Below are positions 1 through 8,337 of a stretch of DNA of 64,000 nucleotides, piece after piece (the first letter of the stretch is position 1; each line of letters opens with the position of its first letter). The DNA is from Pachysolen tannophilus NRRL Y-2460 (Eukaryota > Ascomycota > Pichiomycetes > Alaninales > Pachysolenaceae), in assembly GCA_001661245.1 (NCBI GenBank), contig KV454013.1:853772-917771 (forward strand), given 5' to 3'. The notes below the pieces were generated by a model. It did no database searches and had not been told where the DNA came from. It saw only the letters and a list, made by a program, of their open reading frames with translations. The translations under genes were made by a program, and so were the position numbers.

Positions 1-875
1 CTTTAAATGAAAGATTAGGTTTTAATAATTATGCTATTGATTTTTTAAAAGATCCATTGGGGAAATCAAATAAATTTGTATCAACAGAATCAAATGGGAA
101 TTGTAAGATTTATGATTTATTGATTGAAGGGAAAGAACAAAATGATTTAGGAATTTCAGGAATTAATTTACAATTACAAGGAACTATAGAACCAAAATTG
201 AAAAATTTTGCAACTTCTGTTAGCCTTGATTCTAAAGGTTCTAATATAGCCATTGGTTATCAAAATGGAGATGTTTACTTGTATGATTTGGAAGTATTAA
301 AACCAATTTATTCATTTTATGGATTTGGTTTGAAAAATGATAATAATTCAACCACTGTTAGAAGTATAAAATTTTCACCTACTGATAGATTACTTGCAGT
401 AGCAAGAGATTCAGGTCCTTATGGTACTATTACTTTATACGATGTTAAATATGGAGATACTATTGGAACTTTTACTGCTCCTACACATTCAGCTAATGTC
501 AGTATTGGAGGTTATGCTCATGAAGGTTGGTGTTTTTCTTTAGATTTCAATGAAGATGGATCGTTATTACTGAGTGGTGGATTTGATTCAAAGATTAGAA
601 TTTGGAATGTTAAAAATAGACAGAGAGAAGCAACTTTGATATTAACAAAATCTGATTTTTCTCTGGATGTGAATGAAAAGATAAAAGAGAATGAAATTGA
701 ACCAAATAATGAAGAATATGAAGATGAAATGGATGATTCTGTAATTACCTCAGTAAAATTCATTAAAAGTGGGCTAAGAATTGGTGAAGGAGATCAAAAT
801 GAAGGATTATGTGCTGTAGGTTTTGATAGAGGTATTAGGTGGTATAGAGAAGCTGGTGGAATATCTAAAACATAA
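1..875 (+). CDS. SKI8: Ski8-like WD40 protein, 3' part only
   Basis: The reading frame is already open at the left edge (frame starting at base 3) and ends at TAA 873-875, so the 5' end lies outside the window. About 290 residues show WD40-type repeats: SIKFSPTDRLLAV and a later GGFDSKIRIWNV blade. The end, CAVGFDRGIRWYREAGG, closely resembles the last blade of yeast Ski8. Ski8 is a subunit of the cytoplasmic Ski complex (Ski2-Ski3-Ski8), which feeds mRNA to the exosome for 3'-5' decay; in S. cerevisiae it also acts with Spo11 in meiosis. An acidic insert (NNEEYEDEMDD) sits between the last two blades. It converges with NIF3, with 41 bases between the stops. Identification rests on the C-terminal match and the blade pattern; another WD40 protein is unlikely. 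Confidence 0.85.
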   Translation, partial: LNERLGFNNYAIDFLKDPLGKSNKFVSTESNGNCKIYDLLIEGKEQNDLGISGINLQLQGTIEPKLKNFATSVSLDSKGSNIAIGYQNGDVYLYDLEVLKPIYSFYGFGLKNDNNSTTVRSIKFSPTDRLLAVARDSGPYGTITLYDVKYGDTIGTFTAPTHSANVSIGGYAHEGWCFSLDFNEDGSLLLSGGFDSKIRIWNVKNRQREATLILTKSDFSLDVNEKIKENEIEPNNEEYEDEMDDSVITSVKFIKSGLRIGEGDQNEGLCAVGFDRGIRWYREAGGISKT

Positions 876-916
876 ACAAAATTTCAAAATTTATCGTATT
901 ATATTGCTATTATTAT

Positions 917-1747
917 TTAAATAGTTTTATATGGATCCTTATCGGTTTCACTTATATATATTTTCGCATTTTTTAATTCATTTTTCAATTGTTTTTGCAA
1001 AATTTTTAAAAAACCTCTTTCTGTATTACTATGATTACAAGATATAACGTAATTACCATTTTCTTTAAAGAAAAGTGCTTCATGATGGGATAATTCACCA
1101 GTGAAATATAAATCTGCTTCAACATTTTTAAATAAAGATCCACCAGAACCAGCACATATAGCTATAGTTTTAATTTTTTTATTAATTTCAGGTTCTGCTA
1201 ATTGTAAATGATTAATATTTAAATGTTTTTTAATTTTTAAAATTAATTCTGTTATAGGAATCTCATTTGTTAAAGTTAATAACCTACCCATACCAGTACC
1301 TTCAATGTCTGGATTTGGCTCAATTATAGTTCTAACAGAATTTTCATCGCTGACACCGTCAGCTAACCAATCGTTAACTCCACCAATTGCAGCATCAATT
1401 GCAGTGTGAGGACAATAAACACTAATACCATTTTGAATCAATCTTACCAAAGATTGTTGTTGAGGATTCACCTGATTTATTGCCTTCAAGCCACGAAATA
1501 TAAAAGGATGATAAGCCAATATCAAATCAGTCTTCAATTTAATAGCTTCATCAACAACTGATTTTGTCAAATCTATAGTAAGCAAAATATTGATATCTGT
1601 AGTAGTAGTAATAGCCTCTGTCGAACTGGAATCAACCAATAACCCAGTATTATCCCAAGTCTTGTCCGCTAACGCTACAGGATATAGTTTCTGAATAGCT
1701 CCCACAATTGAAGTGAGCTTGGACTTGGATGTGACTAACTTCGACAT
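917..1747 (-). CDS. NIF3: Nif3/DUF34-family metal-binding protein
   Basis: 276 residues from the ATG at 1747, close to the roughly 288 residues of S. cerevisiae Nif3. Family hallmarks are visible: DKTWDNTGLLVD near the N terminus, LAYHPFIFRG (histidine metal ligand), CPHTAIDAAIGGVNDWL, and the C-terminal ELSHHEALFF with CNHSNTERGFL. These His/Asp/Glu positions form the di-metal site of NIF3-like (DUF34) proteins, which are widespread but of uncertain biochemical function; GTP cyclohydrolase-like and metal-chaperone roles have been proposed. The gene is tail to tail with SKI8 and head to head with BOL2 across about 200 bases, which hold a poly-T tract and TATATA-rich DNA. The family call is secure; the function is not. 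Confidence 0.9.
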   Translation of the reverse strand: MSKLVTSKSKLTSIVGAIQKLYPVALADKTWDNTGLLVDSSSTEAITTTTDINILLTIDLTKSVVDEAIKLKTDLILAYHPFIFRGLKAINQVNPQQQSLVRLIQNGISVYCPHTAIDAAIGGVNDWLADGVSDENSVRTIIEPNPDIEGTGMGRLLTLTNEIPITELILKIKKHLNINHLQLAEPEINKKIKTIAICAGSGGSLFKNVEADLYFTGELSHHEALFFKENGNYVISCNHSNTERGFLKILQKQLKNELKNAKIYISETDKDPYKTI

Positions 1748-1945
1748 GATTCAATAATTATAATTGAATTTTTGCCAACAATATATATAAATATATATAT
1801 AAATATATATATATTATGGAAAGTAGTGAGATTTTTTTTTTTTGGTGTGGTTTTCAAGTATTAATAAAAAATCTTTCAGTTATAAATTATTCAACTAATT
1901 TATTTAAAATTTAATATTCAATTTGTTGATGGAAAGTGGAGGAAA

Positions 1946-2224
1946 ATGAGTGATCAAAGGTTGACATCTGAAGGATTGGAGGCTATAATAAGAGAAAGGC
2001 TTCAGGCATCAATAGTTCAAGTACAGGACATGTCAGGTGGATGTGGTCAAGCGTTTGCAGTTATAATAGTCAGTGATCTTTTTAAAGGTAAAAATAAGTT
2101 AATGAGACATAGATTGGTTAATAATGCTTTAAAGGAAGAAATAAGTCTTATACATGCGTTCACACAGAAGGGATTTACACCTGATGAATGGGAATTGGCA
2201 AAGAGTCAAGGAGGTTTGGTGTAA
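1946..2224 (+). CDS. BOL2: BolA-like protein Bol2/Fra2
   Basis: A 92-residue BolA-fold protein. Conserved signature: GGCGQAFAVIIVSDLFKGKNKLMRHRLVNNALKEE, here split across about residues 31-65, followed by IHAFTQKGFTPDEW. The Cys in GCGQ and the His in IHAF correspond to the residues that bridge a [2Fe-2S] cluster with a monothiol CGFS glutaredoxin. In S. cerevisiae Bol2/Fra2 works with Grx3/4 and Fra1 to signal iron sufficiency and inhibit Aft1. The ATG at 1946 is the first in frame and gives a compact protein without the N-terminal extension of S. cerevisiae Bol2. The next gene, converging from the right, is the iron permease FTR1, which fits an iron theme. A mitochondrial Bol1/Bol3 role is less likely because no targeting leader is seen. 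Confidence 0.88.
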   Translation: MSDQRLTSEGLEAIIRERLQASIVQVQDMSGGCGQAFAVIIVSDLFKGKNKLMRHRLVNNALKEEISLIHAFTQKGFTPDEWELAKSQGGLV

Positions 2225-3024
2225 AAAAAAAAAAAAATATACAGAAAGTTGTCACATTTCAACGACAACGACAACAACGACGGTAATTTAAACCCTTTTT
2301 TTTTTTTTTGGTGCTTTTTTCCCCCTTCTTCTTCTTCTTCTTCTTGCCTTTTTAACTTATCTTTTATTTAAGACATACTCAGGTTGGAACTCATGCTAGT
2401 TATAGGTATATATATATATATATATATATGTTCAGGCTTCAAATCTTAATGTAATTGTTTAATTTAATAGAATTAGTAAGTTGTTATCTACAGTTTACCG
2501 AATTTTTTATTTTTTATGTTTTTTTTTAATGGTCTAATAGTTTATTTTGTATATTACACAATATCAATGCTTTTCATATATAATAAGTGAATATCATATA
2601 GGAAAATTCAATAAAATTTTCATCTTGTTTTCTTTAGCTTTCAATCAAGCTCAACTCTTTCCAACTTTTTCTTACTTTTGTGTGTTTGTGTGTGTGTGTA
2701 TATCAAAGTTGGAAAAAATGTAACTGAAAAGATAACCAAAAAAGACAAATAAAAATTAAACCTTCAAATCTTTTGTGAAATTCACGTAAAATAACTGAAA
2801 AACAATTGATTATGCGATGAAAAAAAAAAAAATGTGTAGCATATATATAAAAATAGACTCTTTCATCTTCTCAACTCTTTTTCTTTTTCCTCCTTTTTTA
2901 ATTAAAAAAACTGGAGGAAAAAAATGGGACACTCAATTTTACCAAGGACAAGAAAAATTAAAAACAAATTAGGAACAAATTCAATCAAAGGGTTTAGAAT
3001 TAGGGGAACATAAGCAAAAGCACC
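2225..3024. other. intergenic, 3' ends of BOL2 and FTR1
   Basis: Convergent 3' flank of BOL2 and FTR1. It holds low-complexity DNA only: a CAACGA-rich stretch (about 2260-2282), a (CTT)n run at about 2325-2346, a (TA)n run at about 2407-2430 and several poly-A/T tracts. I see no open frame with coding character and no RNA gene. Confidence 0.6.
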
Positions 3025-4275
3025 TCAATTCTTTTCTAAAGTTTCCGTTTGGACAACTTCAGTCTGGACATGTTTATTATTTTCACCACTTTCGATGTCG
3101 GCACTTTCATTAATTTCTGATCCAGTATCAGTTTTCTTTTCTGATACTTCAATTCCACCAGCATCTTCTTCAGCATTCAGAGTCTTTGCAAATTTCTCTT
3201 GGACTCTTCTGAATAATTCTTCTTGTTCTTCTTGAGTCAATTCATTCTTCTTCTTATTTTTCAACCAATACATTGGGTTGAAATGAATTAATCTCAATTT
3301 CTTACAGAATGGAAGATGACCATGTTTTTCTTCGTATAACATTAAAAGTAATACCAGCATTAAAAAGATCCAATAAACGTTATAAGAAATGACAGAACCA
3401 TATGATGCAGAATTTTGCCATCCCAATAAGGCATTAAAGACATCCCAACCGTTATCCAATTCAGGATTACAACAGTTAACATGCCAAACCGACTTGGTAA
3501 TATCATAAGAACCAGCACCATCACCAGATTCCGAAGCATCACCACCAGTTAAGTTGTTAAATTCGTTAGTTTCGAAATCCCAAACAGCTCTTGAAAACAA
3601 ACCTGCAGAAATCAAATACAAGATAGCTGTGGAGATACACAAGAAAACTTGTAATGATGATCTAGAACCACCGTAGTATAAGAAGACACCTACTGCCATA
3701 CCGGAAATTAAACCACAGACAACAGGTAATGGATAAGCTCTAGCAGATGATGCGTGAACAAGACCAACACCACCAACGAAAACAACAGCTTCCAAACCTT
3801 CTCTTAAACATGTGATAAATGGTAAAACAAACATAGCATATTTTTTAGTCAAATAACCAAGTTTAAATCTACCTTTAAAATCATCTGGAGAAGCAAGTAA
3901 TGCTTTGGCAATCTTTATTCTCCATTTTTCTTGCATCTTATTAATTCTCAACATAGCAACACCCATAATAGAAATCAAAACGGTTGCAAAAACACAGAAA
4001 GTACCTTCCCAAATATCTTCAGATTCAGACCAAATATCATTACCTAACGAATAATATGTACCAATAAAGGCAGCACCAATAATTAAACAAACCAAAACAC
4101 CAGTGAACGCCCCTATATAAACCTGTCGAACAAGTCGTTTATAAACCAGGGGATCATCTGTCGCTTTACCTAAACCTTGTTTTAAGAAGGCTAATAAAAC
4201 GGAAACAACGATAATTGCTTCCAATGATTCTCTAAGAACAATGAAGTAAACTTCAACATTGAAAACATCAACCAT
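3025..4275 (-). CDS. FTR1: high-affinity iron permease Ftr1
   Basis: 416 residues from ATG at 4275. Ftr1 is the plasma-membrane permease that takes up Fe3+ produced by a multicopper ferroxidase (Fet3 type). Both hallmark REXLE iron-binding motifs are present: RESLE at residues 15-19 and REGLE at residues 158-162. About seven hydrophobic segments follow the oxidase-dependent Fe2+ transporter (OFeT) pattern, with an extracellular loop between about residues 230 and 290 and an acidic hydrophilic cytoplasmic tail from about residue 345. The length is typical of Candida Ftr1/Ftr2. CTG-clade yeasts usually carry two paralogues (FTR1, FTR2); the sequence alone does not say which this is. The long upstream region (4276-5417) contains several CCAAT boxes and a GATA-type site, compatible with Hap43/Sfu1 iron control known in C. 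albicans. Confidence 0.92.
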   Translation of the reverse strand: MVDVFNVEVYFIVLRESLEAIIVVSVLLAFLKQGLGKATDDPLVYKRLVRQVYIGAFTGVLVCLIIGAAFIGTYYSLGNDIWSESEDIWEGTFCVFATVLISIMGVAMLRINKMQEKWRIKIAKALLASPDDFKGRFKLGYLTKKYAMFVLPFITCLREGLEAVVFVGGVGLVHASSARAYPLPVVCGLISGMAVGVFLYYGGSRSSLQVFLCISTAILYLISAGLFSRAVWDFETNEFNNLTGGDASESGDGAGSYDITKSVWHVNCCNPELDNGWDVFNALLGWQNSASYGSVISYNVYWIFLMLVLLLMLYEEKHGHLPFCKKLRLIHFNPMYWLKNKKKNELTQEEQEELFRRVQEKFAKTLNAEEDAGGIEVSEKKTDTGSEINESADIESGENNKHVQTEVVQTETLEKN

Positions 4276-5417
4276 TTTGCTCTTTTGTTCTTTTTTCTTT
4301 TGCTTATTTCTTTCGTAGACCCTAAATTTTCAGCTTGCAGCTCAAACGGGAAAATATACAAGGATGATATACAAGTGACAAGCAATAAAAAAAAAAAAAA
4401 AAAGAAGAAAAAAACACAGGTAAAAAAGAAAGACGGTGATACAACTGTTCTTCTTTTTTGCTTGAATTTTTCTCGTTCAAAGGAAAAAAATTGGTGTGAA
4501 GAGAAAAAGAAAAAATGAAAACAACAAAAATGTTGATGGGAAAAACATCCAAGGTTTTATATAGCTGCAATCCAAAATGAAAATACTAGGTGAAAAAAGA
4601 AAATTTTTTATTTCTGACCACTCGATCGATAAAAGAAATTAACTACTTGAAAATAAAGTTGAAAACCCGTATGCATTATGCATCATTGTAATAATCTATT
4701 TGATCAAATTCGAGGTACTTTTCCCGCGACCCTCGGTAAATAATTTTCCAATTGGCTGAAAAGCCGATATTTTTCATTCTAAATGTGAAAAATATTCTGA
4801 CCGGTTTCGAAAAAGTGAGACTTAATTAATTATCAGATTCATCAGCTAAGATTTCGATAAGACAACAAAAAAAAAATTTTCTGTGCTTTTCCTTTTTCTT
4901 TTTTTTTTCTTTCTTTTTTTTTCTTTTTTTTCTTTCTTTTTTTGATGCTTCTAGTCATTTTTTACCGTTACAGTGTGCTTTGCTTTCGCTGTTAATGCTG
5001 ATGCAGATTGTCTCCCTTCATTTTCCTTTGTAAATCGTTGCATGAAGTACTAGTACATTTCATGCTCTTGTTCGGATATATTGATCGTTGATGTCGCTAA
5101 AGCGCTGGAGCATGGGTGACCGTCTAAATGCTTATAAAGTATGTACGTGAGGAAAAATCTGTAAATTTTTAATTGGATAATTTTGCAGATTTTTTAATTT
5201 TTCTTCTTTTGTCCAAGCACCCTTGCAAGTGCTTAAATGTTTTCTTTTTTTTTTTTTTTTTTTTCTTTTTAAAAAATTAAGCACTACTACATAATACATG
5301 ATCGGGCCCTAATTGGATGATTATCGAGATTAGGGCTTACACACCTTCTAACAATACTAATAATAATAATAATAATAATAATAACATTAATAATAATAAC
5401 TATGGTGACTAGCTTTA
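4276..5417. promoter_or_regulatory. FTR1 upstream region, 1.1 kb
   Basis: Lies between the FTR1 start and the CTF3 stop, both on the minus strand. CCAAT/ATTGG boxes occur at 4490-4494, 4748-4755 (the self-complementary CCAATTGG), 5172-5176 and 5312-5316. A TTATCA (TGATAA on the minus strand) lies at 4830-4835, and two ATGCAT palindromes at 4671-4683. A palindromic block at 5040-5065 and a hairpin at 5215-5234 followed by a T tract are described in the findings. The CCAAT and GATA motifs match the binding types of the CBC-Hap43 complex and Sfu1, which control iron genes in C. albicans; their function here is inferred. An (AAT)n run at about 5358-5400 is close to the CTF3 stop. Confidence 0.5.
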
Positions 5418-7925
5418 TTAATTTATTTGGTCTTTTTTATTTAGTAAGCTTTTTAGAGAATTGAATAGTAATTCTCCAATGCCATCTAGACCGCTTTTAG
5501 TAATACGCTTTAATAACAAAATGCGAAAATCATCAAACCCTTGAATACCTAATTTATTATTGATCCAAGAATCACTACCATCTAGTTTCTTGATGAAACT
5601 ATTAAAATTTGACTCGGTAATTGGACCTAAATACTTTTTAATACATTTATCGTCTTTATCTTCTAGATCTCGTAAGATGGTTGTTGAGATATTATTCAAC
5701 GCTGGATTATTGAAAACGTTAAAACTTTGCTGAAAAAAATCATCATCATATTGATAGTCATCCATTATGGTATTCTCATATAATGTTTTCAAATTTGATA
5801 ATTTTTGAATAAATTCTGGAGGTAATAATAAACCTTTTGATGATGATTGTTCACGAAATTCAAATGGCTTATTTCTCCAAATTAAATTACAAATGTCCAT
5901 GACATATGAATTATGTAGATTTTTAAAATTATTCAACTGTTCTTTATTTTTAAGTTGATCGTCCCCATAAGTTATTATGCTTGTTCCTTCTTTTAACTTT
6001 GAATAATATTCACTATAATAACTTTTTGTAAATGAAATATGCTTGCAAATCAAAGACAATATCGTTGGGTTGCTGGATAATATGAATTGATAACATAAAA
6101 TCGGTGGGATAATTAGATTTGATATTTTGATATATTGAAATGGAATTTTATGTAAAAACTGTAAAAATGACAAGATTTGCAATTGTATATTAGTAGTATT
6201 GATCTTGGTGGAAAAATGGTTTAATATAATCTCATATACTTTATTTATTATCTTGTACATTTCAAATGCATCTTCATTGTCATCTCCATAGCGAATTGAC
6301 CAGTTTTGAAATAATTCAATTAATGACCTTAATAATTTTGAAGTCCATTCTTCATCATACTTGGATTCTAATAATATTACTTCATATTTTTTGAAATAAT
6401 GTTCATAGAAAAAATCAAATTTGGTCAATGATAAATATGGTAAAAACAGGAATTCATCAAAGACTGTCATTTTGATATTATTATTAGAATAATTAATTTT
6501 TATCTTTTGTTGTAATAGATTAATGATAATAGGCAACAATATTTGTAAATTTTCAGAAATTTTAAGCAAACCTTGGAAAATTTTGCCATAATTTTTGGAA
6601 TTGTTGTAATCGATAGTAATTGTTGGAATATCATGATTATTAATGTCGTCATCAATAAGAACCATTTCACACCAAGAATTTAAATTTTTAATTAACTCTT
6701 GATCTAATTTAGAATAAATTAAATATATTGAATAATTAAGAGTGGTAATCTTATTTTGAAAATTATTAACATGATTGACATTTCTCCTAATTTCAGCATC
6801 TTCAGATTCTGCTAATTGAAACAAAACTGATCCAATTTGCAAAGGTATTTTCAAATTTTCAATCTCATTAACAAACTTTTCTTTAGAATAAATAGTATAA
6901 ATATTATTATTATTATTAAAATGAATAATAGATAACAAATCACTTGAATGCTGTTGTTCTTCAGAGATGATTTTTCTCCTTTTAAATCTATCTTTACAAA
7001 TTTCCATTAATTGCAAGGACTCGTGAATATTTTCAACAAATGTATCGTAATTATGATTTCTCTTTGGAATGTTATTATTTCCATTGTTATTTATTTGTTT
7101 AATTTCAATCATTCGATTTAAAAAATTATAATCAGGATAAGAAAAAAGATTGATACTAATTTTTTTTTCCTTAATAATCGAGTTAATCTTGTAGCGATAA
7201 TTTATCATTATTTCATCATCTTTAACCATAGTACCATCTCCAATAAAATCTTTAAAAATCGTCAATAATACAATCAAATATTCATCATTTGTTGTTTTCT
7301 TGTTTAATTCGATTAAATAATTTAATCTCCATGGCTTCATGAAATTATTTAAAAAAATTTTCTTGCAATTGAAGTGTAATAATATTTTCAAAATAATCAA
7401 TGAAATAAATGATCTAATATACTCAATGTTTAAATTTAAGAAAATCATTGGTAATAATTTTGCCAATTGTTTAAAATCAGCTATATTGTTAATCAAAATA
7501 TTCAAATACAACCATTTGACCAATTTAATCTGTAAATTCTTATGAATATACTGTTTCTCATTGTTACGCAAAGAATTAATTCCAATACAACCAATAACCC
7601 TTATCACAGTATCACCATCTATTGGATCATAAGAATATAAGAGATTTATAAGTTGCAGTTTCAACCGACTCGTAAATATACCCCTATTACCATTATCAGT
7701 TATTATCAGTACCAATTCCGATGCCTGAGTTGATGATACCCCATATCTCAGTACTAACTTAGATAAATCTGCTATAATGTCCAGAATCGAGTTCTTAATA
7801 CTATTCGCGTCAACCTCTTCACCTAGTACTTCCACAGCGCCATTCTTATTTATATCCACCAACTTATTGATCTTTTCGTCAACCGCCCTATAGTATCTCA
7901 ATATCTTTGTATGATCTAAATTCAT
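5418..7925 (-). CDS. CTF3: CENP-I/Mis6-family kinetochore protein
   Basis: 835 residues, mostly helical and rich in Asn, Ile and Lys as expected for a fast-evolving AT-rich gene. The N-terminal 200 residues look like a helical-repeat array, and FMKPWRLNYLIELNKK followed by LIVLLTIFKDFIGD resembles the 'KPFR...LL.LYKDYFPD' region of Mis6/CENP-I. Family members (human CENP-I, S. pombe Mis6, S. cerevisiae Ctf3 of 733 residues) sit in the constitutive centromere-associated network (CTF19 complex) and link CENP-A chromatin to the outer kinetochore. The start is ATG at 7925, with no closer alternative. It is divergent from LAS1, with a tRNA gene between. The family call rests on one conserved patch plus length and helical character, so confidence is moderate to good. 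Confidence 0.72.
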   Translation of the reverse strand: MNLDHTKILRYYRAVDEKINKLVDINKNGAVEVLGEEVDANSIKNSILDIIADLSKLVLRYGVSSTQASELVLIITDNGNRGIFTSRLKLQLINLLYSYDPIDGDTVIRVIGCIGINSLRNNEKQYIHKNLQIKLVKWLYLNILINNIADFKQLAKLLPMIFLNLNIEYIRSFISLIILKILLHFNCKKIFLNNFMKPWRLNYLIELNKKTTNDEYLIVLLTIFKDFIGDGTMVKDDEIMINYRYKINSIIKEKKISINLFSYPDYNFLNRMIEIKQINNNGNNNIPKRNHNYDTFVENIHESLQLMEICKDRFKRRKIISEEQQHSSDLLSIIHFNNNNNIYTIYSKEKFVNEIENLKIPLQIGSVLFQLAESEDAEIRRNVNHVNNFQNKITTLNYSIYLIYSKLDQELIKNLNSWCEMVLIDDDINNHDIPTITIDYNNSKNYGKIFQGLLKISENLQILLPIIINLLQQKIKINYSNNNIKMTVFDEFLFLPYLSLTKFDFFYEHYFKKYEVILLESKYDEEWTSKLLRSLIELFQNWSIRYGDDNEDAFEMYKIINKVYEIILNHFSTKINTTNIQLQILSFLQFLHKIPFQYIKISNLIIPPILCYQFILSSNPTILSLICKHISFTKSYYSEYYSKLKEGTSIITYGDDQLKNKEQLNNFKNLHNSYVMDICNLIWRNKPFEFREQSSSKGLLLPPEFIQKLSNLKTLYENTIMDDYQYDDDFFQQSFNVFNNPALNNISTTILRDLEDKDDKCIKKYLGPITESNFNSFIKKLDGSDSWINNKLGIQGFDDFRILLLKRITKSGLDGIGELLFNSLKSLLNKKDQIN

Positions 7926-8137
7926 AACAGTTATATTCTATGTTTTTCCTTTTTTTGATTTTCCAGATATACCTTCATTTAACTATAATTTGTAACAAAG
8001 GATAAATACAACAATCGTTCTGTTGTATTCTACATGTAAACAAAAGAAAACAAAGTTTTAGTTTTTCACTTTTCTCGTTTTCTAGGTGGGGTTTTTTTCG
8101 GTAACTCAACAGGCCTTTTCTGATGTCTCAACTACAA
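7926..8137. promoter_or_regulatory. CTF3 upstream region
   Basis: Upstream of CTF3 (minus strand) and of the tRNA gene (plus strand). An inverted repeat, AATACAACA at 8005-8013 and TGTTGTATT at 8021-8029, is the only ordered element. Poly-T and poly-A tracts are otherwise typical of promoters here. Confidence 0.4.
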
Positions 8138-8209
8138 TCCGATGTAGTGTAACGGCTAGCACGGTCCGCTTTCACCGGGCAAACCCGGGTTCGACTCCCG
8201 GCATCGGAA
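8138..8209 (+). tRNA. tE(UUC): tRNA-Glu (anticodon UUC)
   Basis: A 72-base intronless tRNA. The acceptor stem pairs TCCGATG (8138-8144) with CATCGGA (8202-8208), followed by discriminator A 8209. The anticodon loop is CTTTCAC with anticodon TTC at 8171-8173, closed by GTCCG/CGGGC. The T arm holds the B box GGGTTCGACTCCC. The sequence is close to S. cerevisiae tRNA-Glu(UUC). A poly-T run a few bases downstream acts as the Pol III terminator. It sits in the divergent CTF3-LAS1 space. Confidence 0.97.
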
Positions 8210-8216
8210 AATTTAA

Positions 8217-8230
8217 TTTTTTTTTTTTTT
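8217..8230 (+). terminator. Pol III terminator of tRNA-Glu
   Basis: A run of 14 T residues begins 8 bases after the tRNA 3' end. Pol III terminates on such non-template T runs. Confidence 0.8.
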
Positions 8231-8337
8231 ATATCTTTTTTTTTTTGCACTTTTTATAAATATCATACTAAAAGTGAACTCAACTCATCTCAACTCAACT
8301 GAAGAGATCAGATGATGAGATTGTATTTTGGTTTGAT

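Noticed and set aside
8005-8029. Inverted repeat near the tRNA gene as a possible LTR end
   Set aside because: No partner repeat, no target duplication and no element body; tRNA flanks are common insertion places, but nothing here supports one.
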